From GCA-003244245 sp963822695 (GTDB lineage: Bacteria > Actinomycetota > Actinomycetes > Mycobacteriales > Pseudonocardiaceae), in the NCBI GenBank assembly GCA_963822695.1, contig CAWGJH010000017.1:69810-133809 (forward strand): a stretch of 64,000 nt of DNA, in the 5' to 3' direction. Position numbers and translations under genes: made by a program. Under the pieces are notes generated by a model. The model did no database searches. It saw nothing but the letters and a program-made list of their open reading frames with translations, and was not told the origin of the DNA. Position 1 is the stretch's first letter, and each line of letters begins with the position of its first letter. Below are positions 1-7,899 of the stretch, in pieces.

Positions 1-2
1 GG

Positions 3-146
3 GTGGGCTTCTTCGGACCGGTGCTGACCCGGATCCCGCGCGGCGAACAGGCCGGGAAGATCTTCGACGGCGCCTTGTTGCTAGCCAGCTACCCGCACTT
101 CTTCGAGCTCAAGCGAACCCGGAACGAGAAGCCCACCTTTTCGTAA
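3..146 (+). CDS. DsbA-like (Rv2466c-type) protein, C-terminal end
   Basis: Only the last 47 codons are in the window. The frame runs from base 3 to a TAA at 144-146 and ends with the residues FFELKRTRNEKPTFS. The Gly-Pro-Val, Ile-Pro-Arg-Gly-Glu and ELKRTR segments resemble the C-terminus of the actinobacterial DsbA-family mycothiol-dependent nitroreductases such as M. tuberculosis Rv2466c, which lies close to tig and clpP in mycobacteria. Finding it upstream of tig/clpP fits that synteny. The catalytic thioredoxin-like part is outside the window, so the family call rests on the tail alone. The last codons lie inside the 42-bp repeat that bounds the integrated element, so the element duplicated the gene end and left this copy intact. 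Confidence 0.7.
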   Translation: MGFFGPVLTRIPRGEQAGKIFDGALLLASYPHFFELKRTRNEKPTFS

Positions 147-168
147 CCTGTGGGCGGGCCTGCGGCGG
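127..168. repeat. attL: left 42-bp direct repeat
   Basis: 41 of 42 bases match 13697-13738. The repeat starts in the last codons of the DsbA-like gene and runs past its stop. The first 27 bases (127-153) are identical without interruption and are the likely crossover segment plus flank. Confidence 0.88.
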
Positions 169-244
169 TCGGACGACTGACCTGCTTTGAGCTGCTGGTT
201 TGTTCTCGTTGTGCCCTGTTGCGTCCGGACGTGACTTGACGTCT

Positions 245-267
245 GACGGCCTGTAGACGGCCTGATC
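245..267. promoter_or_regulatory. integrase arm-type repeats, left end
   Basis: The 9-mer gacggcctg occurs twice with 11-bp periodicity (245 and 256), 76 bp inside attL. The same pair with the same spacing occurs at 13631-13651 inside attR. Paired direct repeats one helical turn apart near both ends are what arm-binding sites of tyrosine integrases look like. Confidence 0.65.
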
Positions 268-370
268 TTTTCGCGCTTCGGCCGTGTCGGCTCGTGCGGT
301 GGTGTGTTGGAGGTCGTGATGCGTTTGTGCTGCCTGATGACCACGGATGATCTTGCACGCTGGGGGCTGT

Positions 371-510
371 GGGGCATCCCGTCGGCCTGGCGTAGCCCGA
401 CCACGCGGCGACCCGGGGGCAGCCTTTGACGCGACCGGCGGCGATCCTCGGGTAGCTCTGCCCCCGGGTCGCCGCGTGGTAGCCCTGGGGGGAGGTCGGC
501 GGGATGCCCC
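371..510. repeat. long inverted repeat, candidate element origin
   Basis: A perfect 23-bp inverted repeat (400-422 with 458-480) encloses a 35-nt loop. It is extended by a second perfect 11-bp pair (371-381 with 500-510), giving a 140-nt GC-rich hairpin. No coding function is evident. Its place near the left end of the AICE, away from genes, suggests a single-strand origin, a transfer locus or a replication signal. Which one cannot be told from sequence. Confidence 0.7.
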
Positions 511-1458
511 ACCCTGTCCACACCGGCCCAGCCCCGCCAGCGCTGGTGGCCGGTCATCCCGGAGGTCTGCCCGCCCGGCGAGGGCATGTTTTGTTTGGGT
601 GGCGTTGCGTTTGGAGATGTAGCCGCTGGGAGGACCCTGGCCTGGGCTTTCGCGGTCGATATGGCCGGCGAGCTGTGAAAACGTTGTTTGATATTGGTTG
701 ACGTTGGCTGGGGTTGGGTGACGTGGTTTGTACCCTTGGGCCGGGATTGCCCCGAACCTGACACGATCTCGACCCCTGCGGCTCGTCGTGCTGCTTCTGC
801 TGATGATGACCCACCCGTGAGCCCCAACTTGGAGGTTCAGTACTGCACTTGCGGCCTGACTTGCGGACTATCCGACCAGGATGTTAAGTAGGTTCTACCT
901 AGCCGACGTTGCCCGTAGTTCTCCGGTGTTGCCTGTCCTGTCTGGCATGAATCTGGCACGGGTGGCAGGAGCGGCGGCGGAGCTGCCCTGCAACCTTTGA
1001 CCATGCCTCAGGGGTATCTGGGCGCGTGCCTGTCGCCACCGGCGACCCATTACACCGCCCGGCGGCTCGGCAAGCTGTGGACCGGCGGCCTTGCGCGTGG
1101 TGCCCTGGGGCGGAGGACGTGGGCACGCACTGGGCGTGGCGGCGACGGCGCGCCTTGTGCGAAGGAGTGTCACGACAAGGTGGTGAACGCTGATACGCCT
1201 GCGCGCGGATTACCGGGGATCGTCGCTGTGTTGCGATGCCGTCACGTCATCCCGAGCACATGTTTGTATCTTCGTCGGTTCTTCAGCTCGCGTAGCCGGC
1301 TCTGGTCAGCGTCTCGTCGAGGCGCGCCGGTGTCGGTCTTCCCGCCAGGCCCCGAACACTGGCCGGGGGCTACGTCACCGACACCATGACCGATCCTTCG
1401 CTCCTTATCATCTGGCACGGGTCCCCTGCCAGCGGGTTGCAGCGTGGAGTGACCCGCC
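511..1458. other. no supported gene; AICE left-end noncoding stretch
   Basis: Open frames exist on both strands, but they are Arg/Pro/Gly-rich frames typical of GC-rich DNA, lack convincing ribosome binding sites and resemble no family I recognise. I see no gene here. Confidence 0.5.
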
Positions 1459-1487
1459 TTGTGGTGAAGCCAGTTAGTCAGTACACT
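1459..1487 (+). promoter_or_regulatory. candidate promoter of the lectin-like gene
   Basis: TTGTGG (1459-1464) and TACACT (1482-1487) are separated by 17 bp, close to the housekeeping consensus. Transcription would begin about 90 nt before the lectin start codon at 1586, with an AT-rich leader. Confidence 0.45.
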
Positions 1488-1585
1488 GGGTAAGGCTAGT
1501 TCGGTGATCCGTCCGAAATGTCAATCAGTGACGCGAGAAGCAGTAGAATTCTATATTCAATCGCTCACCTGGGGAGGGTGTAGTC

Positions 1586-2215
1586 ATGCTAGTTACGCCG
1601 GTTGTTAATAACGCGGCATATCCGTTCAATGCAACGTTCACTAGCCAGGGAGGCAAGCTTTCCATTCAGTTCGCGGGATCCGCCTGGAGTAGCAGTGGTG
1701 GAAAAATTAGCATGGATCTGTTAATGGACGGAAATGTCGTAGCGGCCGCCTCGGTCTTCACGAACGAAGCAAATTCACATAAAGCCCTGGTGCCCGTTTC
1801 TGTGCTTATTTCAGCGGCGGCCGGATCACACACATTTTCTGTTGCCCCATCTAGCGGTACTAGAGTTGACTCAAACGACTTCTTTACCGTTACCGTGACC
1901 GAGAGCGCGCCCAACCATTTTGAAACCAATATTTTCGATGCGGGTTATCTAGCGACGCCAGGGTGGACGCTCGACACTGGTAGTGGCGGGCGGGAGCACC
2001 GAGAGACCATCACGTTCACGAAGGCATTTAATGCACCACCGGAAGTAATGGTGGCGATTTCCATGCTCGACATAGGTAATGCCGCGAACAGTCGCGCAAG
2101 GGTGGAGGCGCAGAGTATAACGAAAGAGAGTTTTGATTTAGTTTTTTCGACGTGGGAAAATACGACATTGTACTCCCTAAGGGCTAGCTGGTTGGCCTTT
2201 GGAGATGCACAATGA
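1586..2215 (+). CDS. H-type-lectin-like protein
   Basis: 209 residues, ATG preceded by a GGGGAGGG ribosome site. The C-terminal third (about 135-207) carries the H-type lectin pattern: an Ile-Thr-Phe strand, Phe..Pro-Pro-Glu-Val, Leu-Asp, an Arg-x-Arg-Val strand, a Phe-Asp-Leu-Val-Phe strand, a Thr-Trp segment and Ser-Trp-Leu-Ala-Phe-Gly at the end. H-lectins form sugar-binding beta-sandwiches. Residues 1-115 look like a second beta-rich domain of unknown type. No signal peptide is visible. The gene is visibly richer in A and T than its neighbours, which suggests transfer. Its stop overlaps the next start (ATGA), so the two are probably co-translated. The sugar target and role in the element are unknown. 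Confidence 0.65.
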   Translation: MLVTPVVNNAAYPFNATFTSQGGKLSIQFAGSAWSSSGGKISMDLLMDGNVVAAASVFTNEANSHKALVPVSVLISAAAGSHTFSVAPSSGTRVDSNDFFTVTVTESAPNHFETNIFDAGYLATPGWTLDTGSGGREHRETITFTKAFNAPPEVMVAISMLDIGNAANSRARVEAQSITKESFDLVFSTWENTTLYSLRASWLAFGDAQ

Positions 2216-2544
2216 CCGAGGAATCTCATGATCTCAAAGAAACACAGCCTATGCCGGGTGATCTCGCAGTTCAGCAGATCCCAGCCGTGATCAGGGTTCG
2301 GGAGGTGCCCGCTGCTGCCGAGGCGCGTGAGAAGCTGCTGCAGGCCATCGCGGCCGAGGCAGAAGCGATCATGAACAAGTCCCAGAGGCAGGCGTCCACG
2401 GCCCTGGAGGAACTCGCCCGCGCCTACGCCCTGGTGACCTCCGGCGCCACCGCTGTCGCACCGGCCGCCGAGACCACCGCAGTCCAGCTCCAAAGCAGAG
2501 CCGGTGGCCACCAAGTGGGCCTCTGCCTAGAACTGGAACCCTAA
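2212..2544 (+). CDS. small protein coupled to the lectin-like gene
   Basis: 110 residues, starting in the ATGA overlap with the lectin-like gene. The middle (about 40-80) is Ala/Glu/Arg-rich and should form a long helix, possibly a coiled coil; the ends look disordered. I recognise no family. The overlap suggests that it works with, or is produced in ratio to, the lectin-like protein, for instance as a partner or carrier. That is inference from position only. GC content returns to the local high level here, unlike the lectin gene. Confidence 0.55.
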   Translation: MTEESHDLKETQPMPGDLAVQQIPAVIRVREVPAAAEAREKLLQAIAAEAEAIMNKSQRQASTALEELARAYALVTSGATAVAPAAETTAVQLQSRAGGHQVGLCLELEP

Positions 2545-2689
2545 AGAAACCCTGGCCGCGTTAGGGCTGGTCCCTCCCACGCCAGGGGGGGTGTGTCATA
2601 CGCTCGGCTCGGCGGGGTCAGTCGCACTCGGGCTCGTAAAGGTATCTCGTCCGGCGCTTCCCCGCTCCGGAACGCTACGAACGAGCGCG

Positions 2690-2880
2690 CTCCCATGAGC
2701 CACCGACGGCGGACGCCTTGGCCACCATCGCCCGCCGGGCCGGCCCGCGCGAGCACGGCCGCCAGGCCGCGCGCAGCAAGCGGGACCGGCCCGGCCGGGC
2801 AAGGCGAGACACGTCCACAGCCCGACTACCTCCACGCCGCCGCAGGCGGCCTTGATCCCATAGAGCTAAATTCGGCAGCA
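2690..2880 (-). other. segment shared with the second element zone
   Basis: Read on the minus strand, this stretch matches 52072-52240 read on the plus strand. Both begin with a CTGCCGAAT/TTGCCGAAT-like block followed by GCTCTAT, and share a GC-rich block encoding residues such as AWRPCSRGP. The two copies differ by small indels, so no common intact reading frame is obvious. It may be a decayed small gene or a noncoding part common to AICEs of this host. Confidence 0.5.
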
Positions 2881-2961
2881 CTCGACATGGCTAGGACGAC
2901 ATGGTCATGAGACGCGGTTAGGCTCGTGGGGCGTAACGGCGTGCGGTTGCTGGGAGGACAC

Positions 2962-3288
2962 GTGGCTGAGTCACACTGCGCGGTGATAACGACGACTGAC
3001 AGCGTGGAGGCGGCCGAGGAGCTTGGCCGGGGGATCGTGGAGGCACGTCTTGGGGCGTGTGTCCAGGTTGTCGGGCCAATCCGCAGCCTCTATCGCTGGG
3101 AGGGTGGCGTTCACAATGACCAGGAGTGGCAGTGTTGGGTAAAGACCAGCGCTGACCGGCTCGACGAGCTCATCGAACACATCAAAAAGAATCATAGCTA
3201 CGACGTGCCGGAAATCGTCGCCCTACCAATTGTCGGTGGCAGCGACGATTACTTGTCGTGGGTCACCGACGAGACTCGTCCCCTCTGA
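2962..3288 (+). CDS. cutA: CutA1-family protein
   Basis: 108 residues from a GTG at 2962, preceded by GGGAGGA at 2952-2958; a longer upstream frame lacks such a site. The protein has the CutA pattern: a starting strand with a Thr-Thr-x-Ser turn, GRGIVEARLGACVQV, a SLYRWEG segment, Glu-Trp-Gln in the next strand, and a C-terminal block with DVPEIVALPI and SDDYLSWV. CutA proteins are small trimers linked to divalent metal tolerance, with unclear biochemical function. The gene converges on a minus-strand regulator 13 bp away. A remnant of a second cutA lies at 4886-4930, so the pair was duplicated. Confidence 0.88.
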   Translation: MAESHCAVITTTDSVEAAEELGRGIVEARLGACVQVVGPIRSLYRWEGGVHNDQEWQCWVKTSADRLDELIEHIKKNHSYDVPEIVALPIVGGSDDYLSWVTDETRPL

Positions 3289-3301
3289 GCGATCTTGGGC
3301 G

Positions 3302-4351
3302 TTACCGGCGCAGGTTGGATATGATCTGGTCCCGTAAAGCGCTGGTAGCGCTCCGGTCTCTGGTTGCCGTGAGCTGGGCCGCGAGGGTCAAGAGCCGCTG
3401 TCTGGCGATGCTGGTTTCCGTTCGTACGGTCACCTCGATCGCGTCTCCGACCAGGGAGTTCGCTCGGTCGAAGTCTTTATTTCGGACCGCAAGGGCGGTG
3501 AGATCGGAAAGCGTCATCGCGCGGGCTTTGTTGTCTGTGGGGGACAGTGACGCGAGCAAGGCGTCGCCGGCAGCGGTCGCGTCACGATGATGCAGGGCCA
3601 TATACGTGGAGACGGCCAATCCTCCGAGTCGATTGGCGGTGAAGAAACCGGTCCAATGACGCTCCGTGCGTGGCCGGGCGAAGTCGAACGCGGTGAACGC
3701 ACGTTCGAGCGCGCGCAAAGCCGCGGTTTCGTCACCAAGACGGCTCAACTCCTCAGCTTCGCGAGCCGCGATCCATGACCGTGTCGCGGGCGCCGAGCGC
3801 CCCGGTACATACTCCCCTGCCTGTTGCAAGAGTTTGGCAGCCGGTTCGATATCGTTTCGGGAAGCGGCGAGATAACTCCAATACCCGAGTGCGCAGGCGG
3901 CTAACGCGCGATCCCCGGTTTGCCTGGCGACCCCCAACGTCGAACGCCAAGCCCTCGTCGCTTCGTTGGCCCGACCAAGGTCGAAATACAACCAGCCGAT
4001 CAATGCCTTAGTTTCACCCAGCATGACGTTAAGCTGATCACGTGTGACATCCGTTCGGGCGTTGCCCACCAAGGTCGTCAGCGTGGCGCAGTGTTCCGTG
4101 AGGGAGTCGAGCACTCGTCGCGCCGGCACCGTGTACTCAGTTTCGAAGAACTCTGCCGTCTGATCTTGCATGAACTCGACCGTGGCGGTGTCAACCGGGC
4201 GTTCCTTGTCCACCGAATCCATGAGCCTCCGCCACGGGCTGTCGGTGAGCGCGTCGCCACCAGTGGACGCAGCGGTGACCCCCGCGAACGTCATGAGCTC
4301 TCGTCTACGCACGCCGTCCCTCTCCTCCTCATCCCGGTCCGGCTCCTCCAC
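3302..4351 (-). CDS. TPR-like sensor half of a split XRE regulator
   Basis: About 349 residues from a GTG at 4351. The protein begins with acidic residues and RRRELM, then a helical repeat region with LIGWLYFDLGRANEA, ALGYWSYLAASRND and LERAFTAFDFARPRTERHW, typical of the TPR-like C-terminal part of actinobacterial XRE regulators. In most relatives this part is fused to the HTH part; here the HTH part is a separate overlapping frame (4329-4781). A second, more decayed copy at 5192-6686 keeps a GTG start at the same place. The pair may be a translationally coupled two-protein regulator or one gene with a frameshift. Confidence 0.6.
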   Translation of the reverse strand: MEEPDRDEEERDGVRRRELMTFAGVTAASTGGDALTDSPWRRLMDSVDKERPVDTATVEFMQDQTAEFFETEYTVPARRVLDSLTEHCATLTTLVGNARTDVTRDQLNVMLGETKALIGWLYFDLGRANEATRAWRSTLGVARQTGDRALAACALGYWSYLAASRNDIEPAAKLLQQAGEYVPGRSAPATRSWIAAREAEELSRLGDETAALRALERAFTAFDFARPRTERHWTGFFTANRLGGLAVSTYMALHHRDATAAGDALLASLSPTDNKARAMTLSDLTALAVRNKDFDRANSLVGDAIEVTVRTETSIARQRLLTLAAQLTATRDRSATSALRDQIISNLRR

Positions 4352-4781
4352 GGTAACTCGAAGCGGCGAGAGCGGTGGACGCACCGGAGGGATCGGAGGA
4401 CACGTCAAACCACAACAGGTGCGCGGGGACATGCAGCGCGCGTGCCCAGGTCTCCAGCTTATGGAGGTCACAGATCGGCGTGGTGGATCGTTCGATGCGA
4501 CTGAGTTGGCCCTGGGTGATACCAAGCCAGTGAGCCAGCTGGACCTGCTTAATCTGGGGGGATTGAGCCGTCCGGTAGGCGCGGAGGAAGCGGCCGAAAT
4601 GCCGGCTGAGCAGGGCCGACCTGATTTCCGGTTGTTCCCAGAAGTCAGCGGGTAACACCGGTGGGACATCCAGCGCAGTCTGAGTGGCTTTCGCGCACGG
4701 CTCGCACTGGCCACCGGGGTTGTTTGGTGGCAGGGTGATGCTGCACGAGGTGCAACGGCGGCGTGTGTGGTGATTGCTCAT
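4329..4781 (-). CDS. zinc-ribbon plus XRE HTH half of a split regulator
   Basis: 150 residues from an ATG at 4781. Residues 9-30 hold two Cys pairs (CTSC and CEPC) that could bind zinc. Residues 55-115 form an XRE-type helix-turn-helix with QVQLAHWLGITQGQLSRIER and a following helix LETWARAL, expected to bind DNA. The frame ends at 4329, overlapping the GTG of the TPR half by 23 bp. Near-identical DNA encodes the HTH half of the second copy. The upstream DNA is also conserved between copies, so both probably had the same promoter. Autoregulation is likely for this family but not shown here. Confidence 0.65.
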   Translation of the reverse strand: MSNHHTRRRCTSCSITLPPNNPGGQCEPCAKATQTALDVPPVLPADFWEQPEIRSALLSRHFGRFLRAYRTAQSPQIKQVQLAHWLGITQGQLSRIERSTTPICDLHKLETWARALHVPAHLLWFDVSSDPSGASTALAASSYRGGAGPG

Positions 4782-4885
4782 CGGTGCTCCCGTCGTGCCT
4801 GGCGTATGCGCGGAGTGTAGCGCACCAGAAATCCATGACGTGCACGTACGCGCCAAGACCATATGCGCAGGTCCGCCAGCGGCGC

Positions 4886-4930
4886 AACGATTATTTATCA
4901 TGGGTTACTGACGAAACTCGCCCTGTCTGA
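4886..4930 (+). pseudogene. cutA: remnant of a second cutA
   Basis: The last 14 codons read NDYLSWVTDETRPV and stop, nearly identical to the end of the intact cutA (DDYLSWVTDETRPL). Everything upstream is gone: the minus-strand regulator start lies directly before it. The remnant proves that the cutA-regulator unit was duplicated in tandem. Confidence 0.8.
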
Positions 4931-4935
4931 GCGAT

Positions 4936-4983
4936 TTGAACCCATCCGACAGGTAGCTATAATCCACATGACAGGTAGCTATA
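4936..4983 (+). promoter_or_regulatory. promoter with overlapping operator-like repeats
   Basis: TTGAAC (4936-4941) and a perfect TATAAT (4958-4963) are spaced by 16 bp. The 14-mer gacaggtagctata occurs at 4948-4961 and again at 4970-4983, two helical turns apart, covering the -10 region and the start site. An inverted partial copy lies at about 5005-5014. This looks like a repressor-controlled promoter reading right. Confidence 0.6.
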
Positions 4984-5078
4984 CGGCTACATCAACGCTG
5001 CATAACTACCTGTTGTTCGCGCGCCTGCTGTTCTTCGCTGGGGACGCTGCAATAAAATCAGCTCGACATGGAAATTAA
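4968..5078 (+). CDS. possible leaderless 36-residue peptide
   Basis: The ATG at 4968 lies 5 bp after the perfect -10 box at 4958-4963, so the transcript could start at or next to the start codon, as leaderless actinobacterial mRNAs do. The peptide has a hydrophobic stretch (YLLFARLLFFAG, about residues 14-25) and a basic tail. The DNA is AT-richer than the surroundings. No family is recognised. The coding call depends on the promoter and is uncertain. Confidence 0.35.
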   Translation: MTGSYTATSTLHNYLLFARLLFFAGDAAIKSARHGN

Positions 5079-5191
5079 ATTGAGACTACAAACGTCAAGA
5101 GGTTAGGTGCGGATTTTCCAGAGGGAATAATGATACTCTCGACTCGACTCGCCGAGAACAAGATTGATCAAGAAACTTGAGCGGCGGATTA

Positions 5192-6686
5192 CTACCGGCG
5201 TAGGCTGGATATGATCTGGGTCCGCAAAGCGCTGGTAGCGCTCCGGTTGCTGGTGGTCGTCGTGAGCTCCGATGCGAGGGCCAAGAGCCGCTGCCTGGCG
5301 ATGCTGATTTCCGTTCGTACGGTCACCCCGATCGCGTCTCCGACCAGCAAGTTTGCTCGGTCAAAGTCTTTAGCTGCGGACCGCGAGGGTAGTGAGATCG
5401 GCAAGCGCAATCGCACGATCTTTGTTGTCTGTGGGAGACAGCGACGCGAGAAAGGAGTCGGCGGCAGCGGTCGCGTCAGGATGATGAAGGGCCATATACG
5501 TTGATACGGTCAACCTTCCAAGCTGATCCGCAGTGATGACCCCTGTCCAACTGCGCTCGGTGCGCGGGCGGGCAAAGTCGAACGCGGTAAACGCACGCTC
5601 TAGGGCGCGCAAGGCTCCGGTCTCATCACCGAGATGCCCAAGTTCCTCAGCTTCGCGGGCCGCGAGCCAAGACCGTGTAGCGGGTGCGGAGCTGCCCGGT
5701 ATGTACTCCTGGGCCTCTTGCAACATCCGTGACGGCGGGTGCGGTGTCGTTTCGCGATGAAGCTAGGTAGCTCCAATATCCGAGCGCGCAGGCGGCCAGC
5801 GCACCGTCACCGGTTTTCCTGGCAATGTTCAGTGTTGATCGCCAGGTGTTGACGGCTTTGTTCGCGCGGCCAAGGTCGAAATGCAACCAGCCTATCAATG
5901 CATCGGTTTCGCCCATCGAGACGGTCAGTTGATTTCGAACAGAGTCCGTTCGAGCGTTGGCCAGCAGGGAGACGAGCATCGCGCGGTGTTGCGTGAGTGA
6001 TTCGAGGATTTGACGGGCTGGTGCCGTTTCCTCAGTGTCAAAGAAATCGGCGGTGCGGTCGTGTATGAGCTGAGCCGTTGCGGCGTCCACGGGTCGCCCT
6101 TTGTTTACCGAGTCGATCAACCGCTGCCATGGTGCGCTGGCAAGAAGCCTGTTACCTGTGGCAGCGGCGGCGGTGACCCCGGCGACCTTGAACAGGTCTC
6201 GTCGGTACACGGCGCTCCCTTCGTTGTGCGGTGACTTCTCCACGGTAGCTCGGTTCGGCGTCGCATCGTCCGCCGCATCGTCAGTGTCAGAGGAAGCGGG
6301 TGAGGGACGTGAACCAGAGTCGATCTGGCGGGGACGTGCAGCGCGCGTGCCCAGGTCTCCAACTTGTGGAGGTCACAGATCGGCGTGGTGGAGCGTTCGA
6401 TGCGGCTGAGTTGGCCTTGGGTGATGCCGAGCCAGTGGGCTAGTTGGACCTGTTTAATCTGGGGGGATTGAGTCATCCGGTAGGCGCGGAGGAAGCGGCC
6501 GAAGTGCCGGCTGAGCAGGGCCGATCGGATTTCTGGTTGTTCCCAGAAGTCAGCGGGTAAGACTGGTGGGACATCCAGCGCAGTCTGAGTGGCTTTCGCG
6601 CATGGCTCGCACTGGTCACTGGGGTTGTCTGGTGGCAGGGTGGTGCTGCACGAGGTGCAACGGTGGCGTGTGTGGTGATTGCTCAT
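5192..6686 (-). pseudogene. second XRE/TPR regulator, frameshifted
   Basis: This is a diverged copy of the 3302-4781 regulator. The HTH part (ATG at 6686) is intact and carries the same two Cys pairs and HTH. The TPR part is open from a GTG at 6243, the position equivalent to the GTG of copy 1, down to about 5735. The frame then breaks near 5730 and again near 5390 before the shared C-terminus (SALRTQIISSLRR). At least two frameshifts inside the TPR part make it non-functional as a full protein, though the HTH half could still be made. Confidence 0.75.
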
Positions 6687-6894
6687 CGGTGCTCCCGTCG
6701 TGCCTGGCGTATGCGCGGAGTGTAGCGCACCAGGAATCCGTGACGTGCGCGTATGCGCTCAGACCATATGCGCAGGTCAGCCAGTGGCGCATATGTGGTG
6801 TGTTCTTTGCTGATTCGGCTGATCGGGGGCATGGTATGGGCGTCCGAGAAGACCCACGACACGGCAGGGGGCGGACTGATGAGAGGACCGAGAC

Positions 6895-7164
6895 ATGACG
6901 ACAGGAGCGCAACGCTCGCACGCGGTCGAGACGCACGGAGTGGTGGACGAGGGCGCGGAGCGATATATCTGGGTGTTCCCCGAAGAGGACCGGCTTGTGC
7001 TGGCGATCCCGGGCCTGCGTGGTCTCAAATTCAGTGTTCACGAGGCCCGAGCGATGGGAGAAATGCTGATCCAGGCAGCAGATGAGATGACAGAGCACCA
7101 CAGGGATCCAGGAGAGGGTGGTGATGGCGATGGCGGCTCCGAAGCACCTCCGGTTGAGGGCTGA
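6895..7164 (+). CDS. small AICE protein, first gene of the pra operon
   Basis: 89 residues, ATG preceded by GAGAGGA. The core (25-65) reads as two strands and a helix (RYIWVFPEEDRLVLAIPGL, then VHEARAMGEMLIQAADEM) and the tail is Gly/Asp-rich. Its reading frame overlaps the start of pra by about 40 bp, so the two are probably coupled. I recognise no named family; small proteins at this place precede pra in other AICEs. Confidence 0.6.
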   Translation: MTTGAQRSHAVETHGVVDEGAERYIWVFPEEDRLVLAIPGLRGLKFSVHEARAMGEMLIQAADEMTEHHRDPGEGGDGDGGSEAPPVEG

Positions 7165-7609
7165 GTTCGATGAGTGGTTTCCGCAGGGGTTGTTCCTGGT
7201 GGGTGAGATCACGGCGGTGATGGAGTACCAGTCGCAGGAGGACCGGGCACGCAACCGCCCACTACGGCCCCGGATCGATGAGGTGAGCGGCGTGCCGTTG
7301 TATCGGGGGACGTTCGCTGATCCGGCGGCGGAGAAGGACCGGGACAAGTCGTTCCCGGTGGAATTCGCCTGCGCTCACCAACCGGTGCCACCGGAGGCCG
7401 TGGCGGGGTTGCCGTTTCGACCGGTGGTGTTGGAAGGCATGACGGTGGCGCCCCGCGCGGAGACCTCCGGCCAGGCCAAGTGGATCACCTGGACCATCCG
7501 GGCCACCGGCATGAGAGCACCAGGCACCGCCGCAACCAGCGTCAGCGGTACAGGTAAAGCGAGTTCGGGCAGGTCCTCGGCTGAGTCGATCGGGAGGACT
7601 GCGGCATGA
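7124..7609 (+). CDS. pra: Pra-type replication, integration and excision activator
   Basis: 161 residues; ATG at 7124 with GGAGAGGG six bases upstream. The N-terminus (FDEWFPQGLFLVGEITAVMEY), the middle with a PAAEKDRDKSFPVEF strand and a Pro-Val-Pro-Pro turn, and the PFRPVVLEGMTV segment followed by WTIRATGM match the Pra family known from pSAM2. There Pra activates the rep-xis-int operon and so controls excision and replication. A frameshifted homologue lies at 47502-47961 in the second element zone. The stop overlaps the next start. Confidence 0.75.
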   Translation: MAMAAPKHLRLRAEFDEWFPQGLFLVGEITAVMEYQSQEDRARNRPLRPRIDEVSGVPLYRGTFADPAAEKDRDKSFPVEFACAHQPVPPEAVAGLPFRPVVLEGMTVAPRAETSGQAKWITWTIRATGMRAPGTAATSVSGTGKASSGRSSAESIGRTAA

Positions 7610-7818
7610 CCAGTTCTGGGGCGAGCAGGGGTCGTCGCAAGGCGATCCCGGCGACGTGTGGGCTGCACCGGGGTCCGATCGGTTTCGCCAATCTCATGGT
7701 GAGTTATGAGGGTGGGTCGCTTGTGTTCGATCCCCACGTCACCGGCGCTTGCGTGATCACCCTCGATGAGGAGGGGGCGAAGAAGCTGCGCAACCTATTG
7801 ACGGAGTGGCTGGGGTGA
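7606..7818 (+). CDS. small conserved AICE protein
   Basis: 70 residues, starting in an ATGA overlap with pra. The C-terminal half (VTGACVITLDEEGAKKLRNLL) looks like a strand followed by an amphipathic helix. No family is recognised. Tight coupling with pra suggests a role in element maintenance. Confidence 0.55.
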   Translation: MTSSGASRGRRKAIPATCGLHRGPIGFANLMVSYEGGSLVFDPHVTGACVITLDEEGAKKLRNLLTEWLG

Positions 7819-7899
7819 ACTGGGGCGAGTGAGCGGCCCCGCCAGTGAGCTGGGCCGCTGTCCGACGCGCCACATGGTCAGGGAGGGGAGGTGAGGGTG

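Noticed and set aside
895..1389. Overlapping open frames on both strands in the AICE left end
   Set aside because: Composition typical of chance frames in GC-rich DNA, and no conserved motif.
2593..2910. Open frame of 105 codons on the plus strand
   Set aside because: Arg/Pro/Ala-rich shadow frame opposite the segment shared with 52072-52240; no ribosome site and no family.
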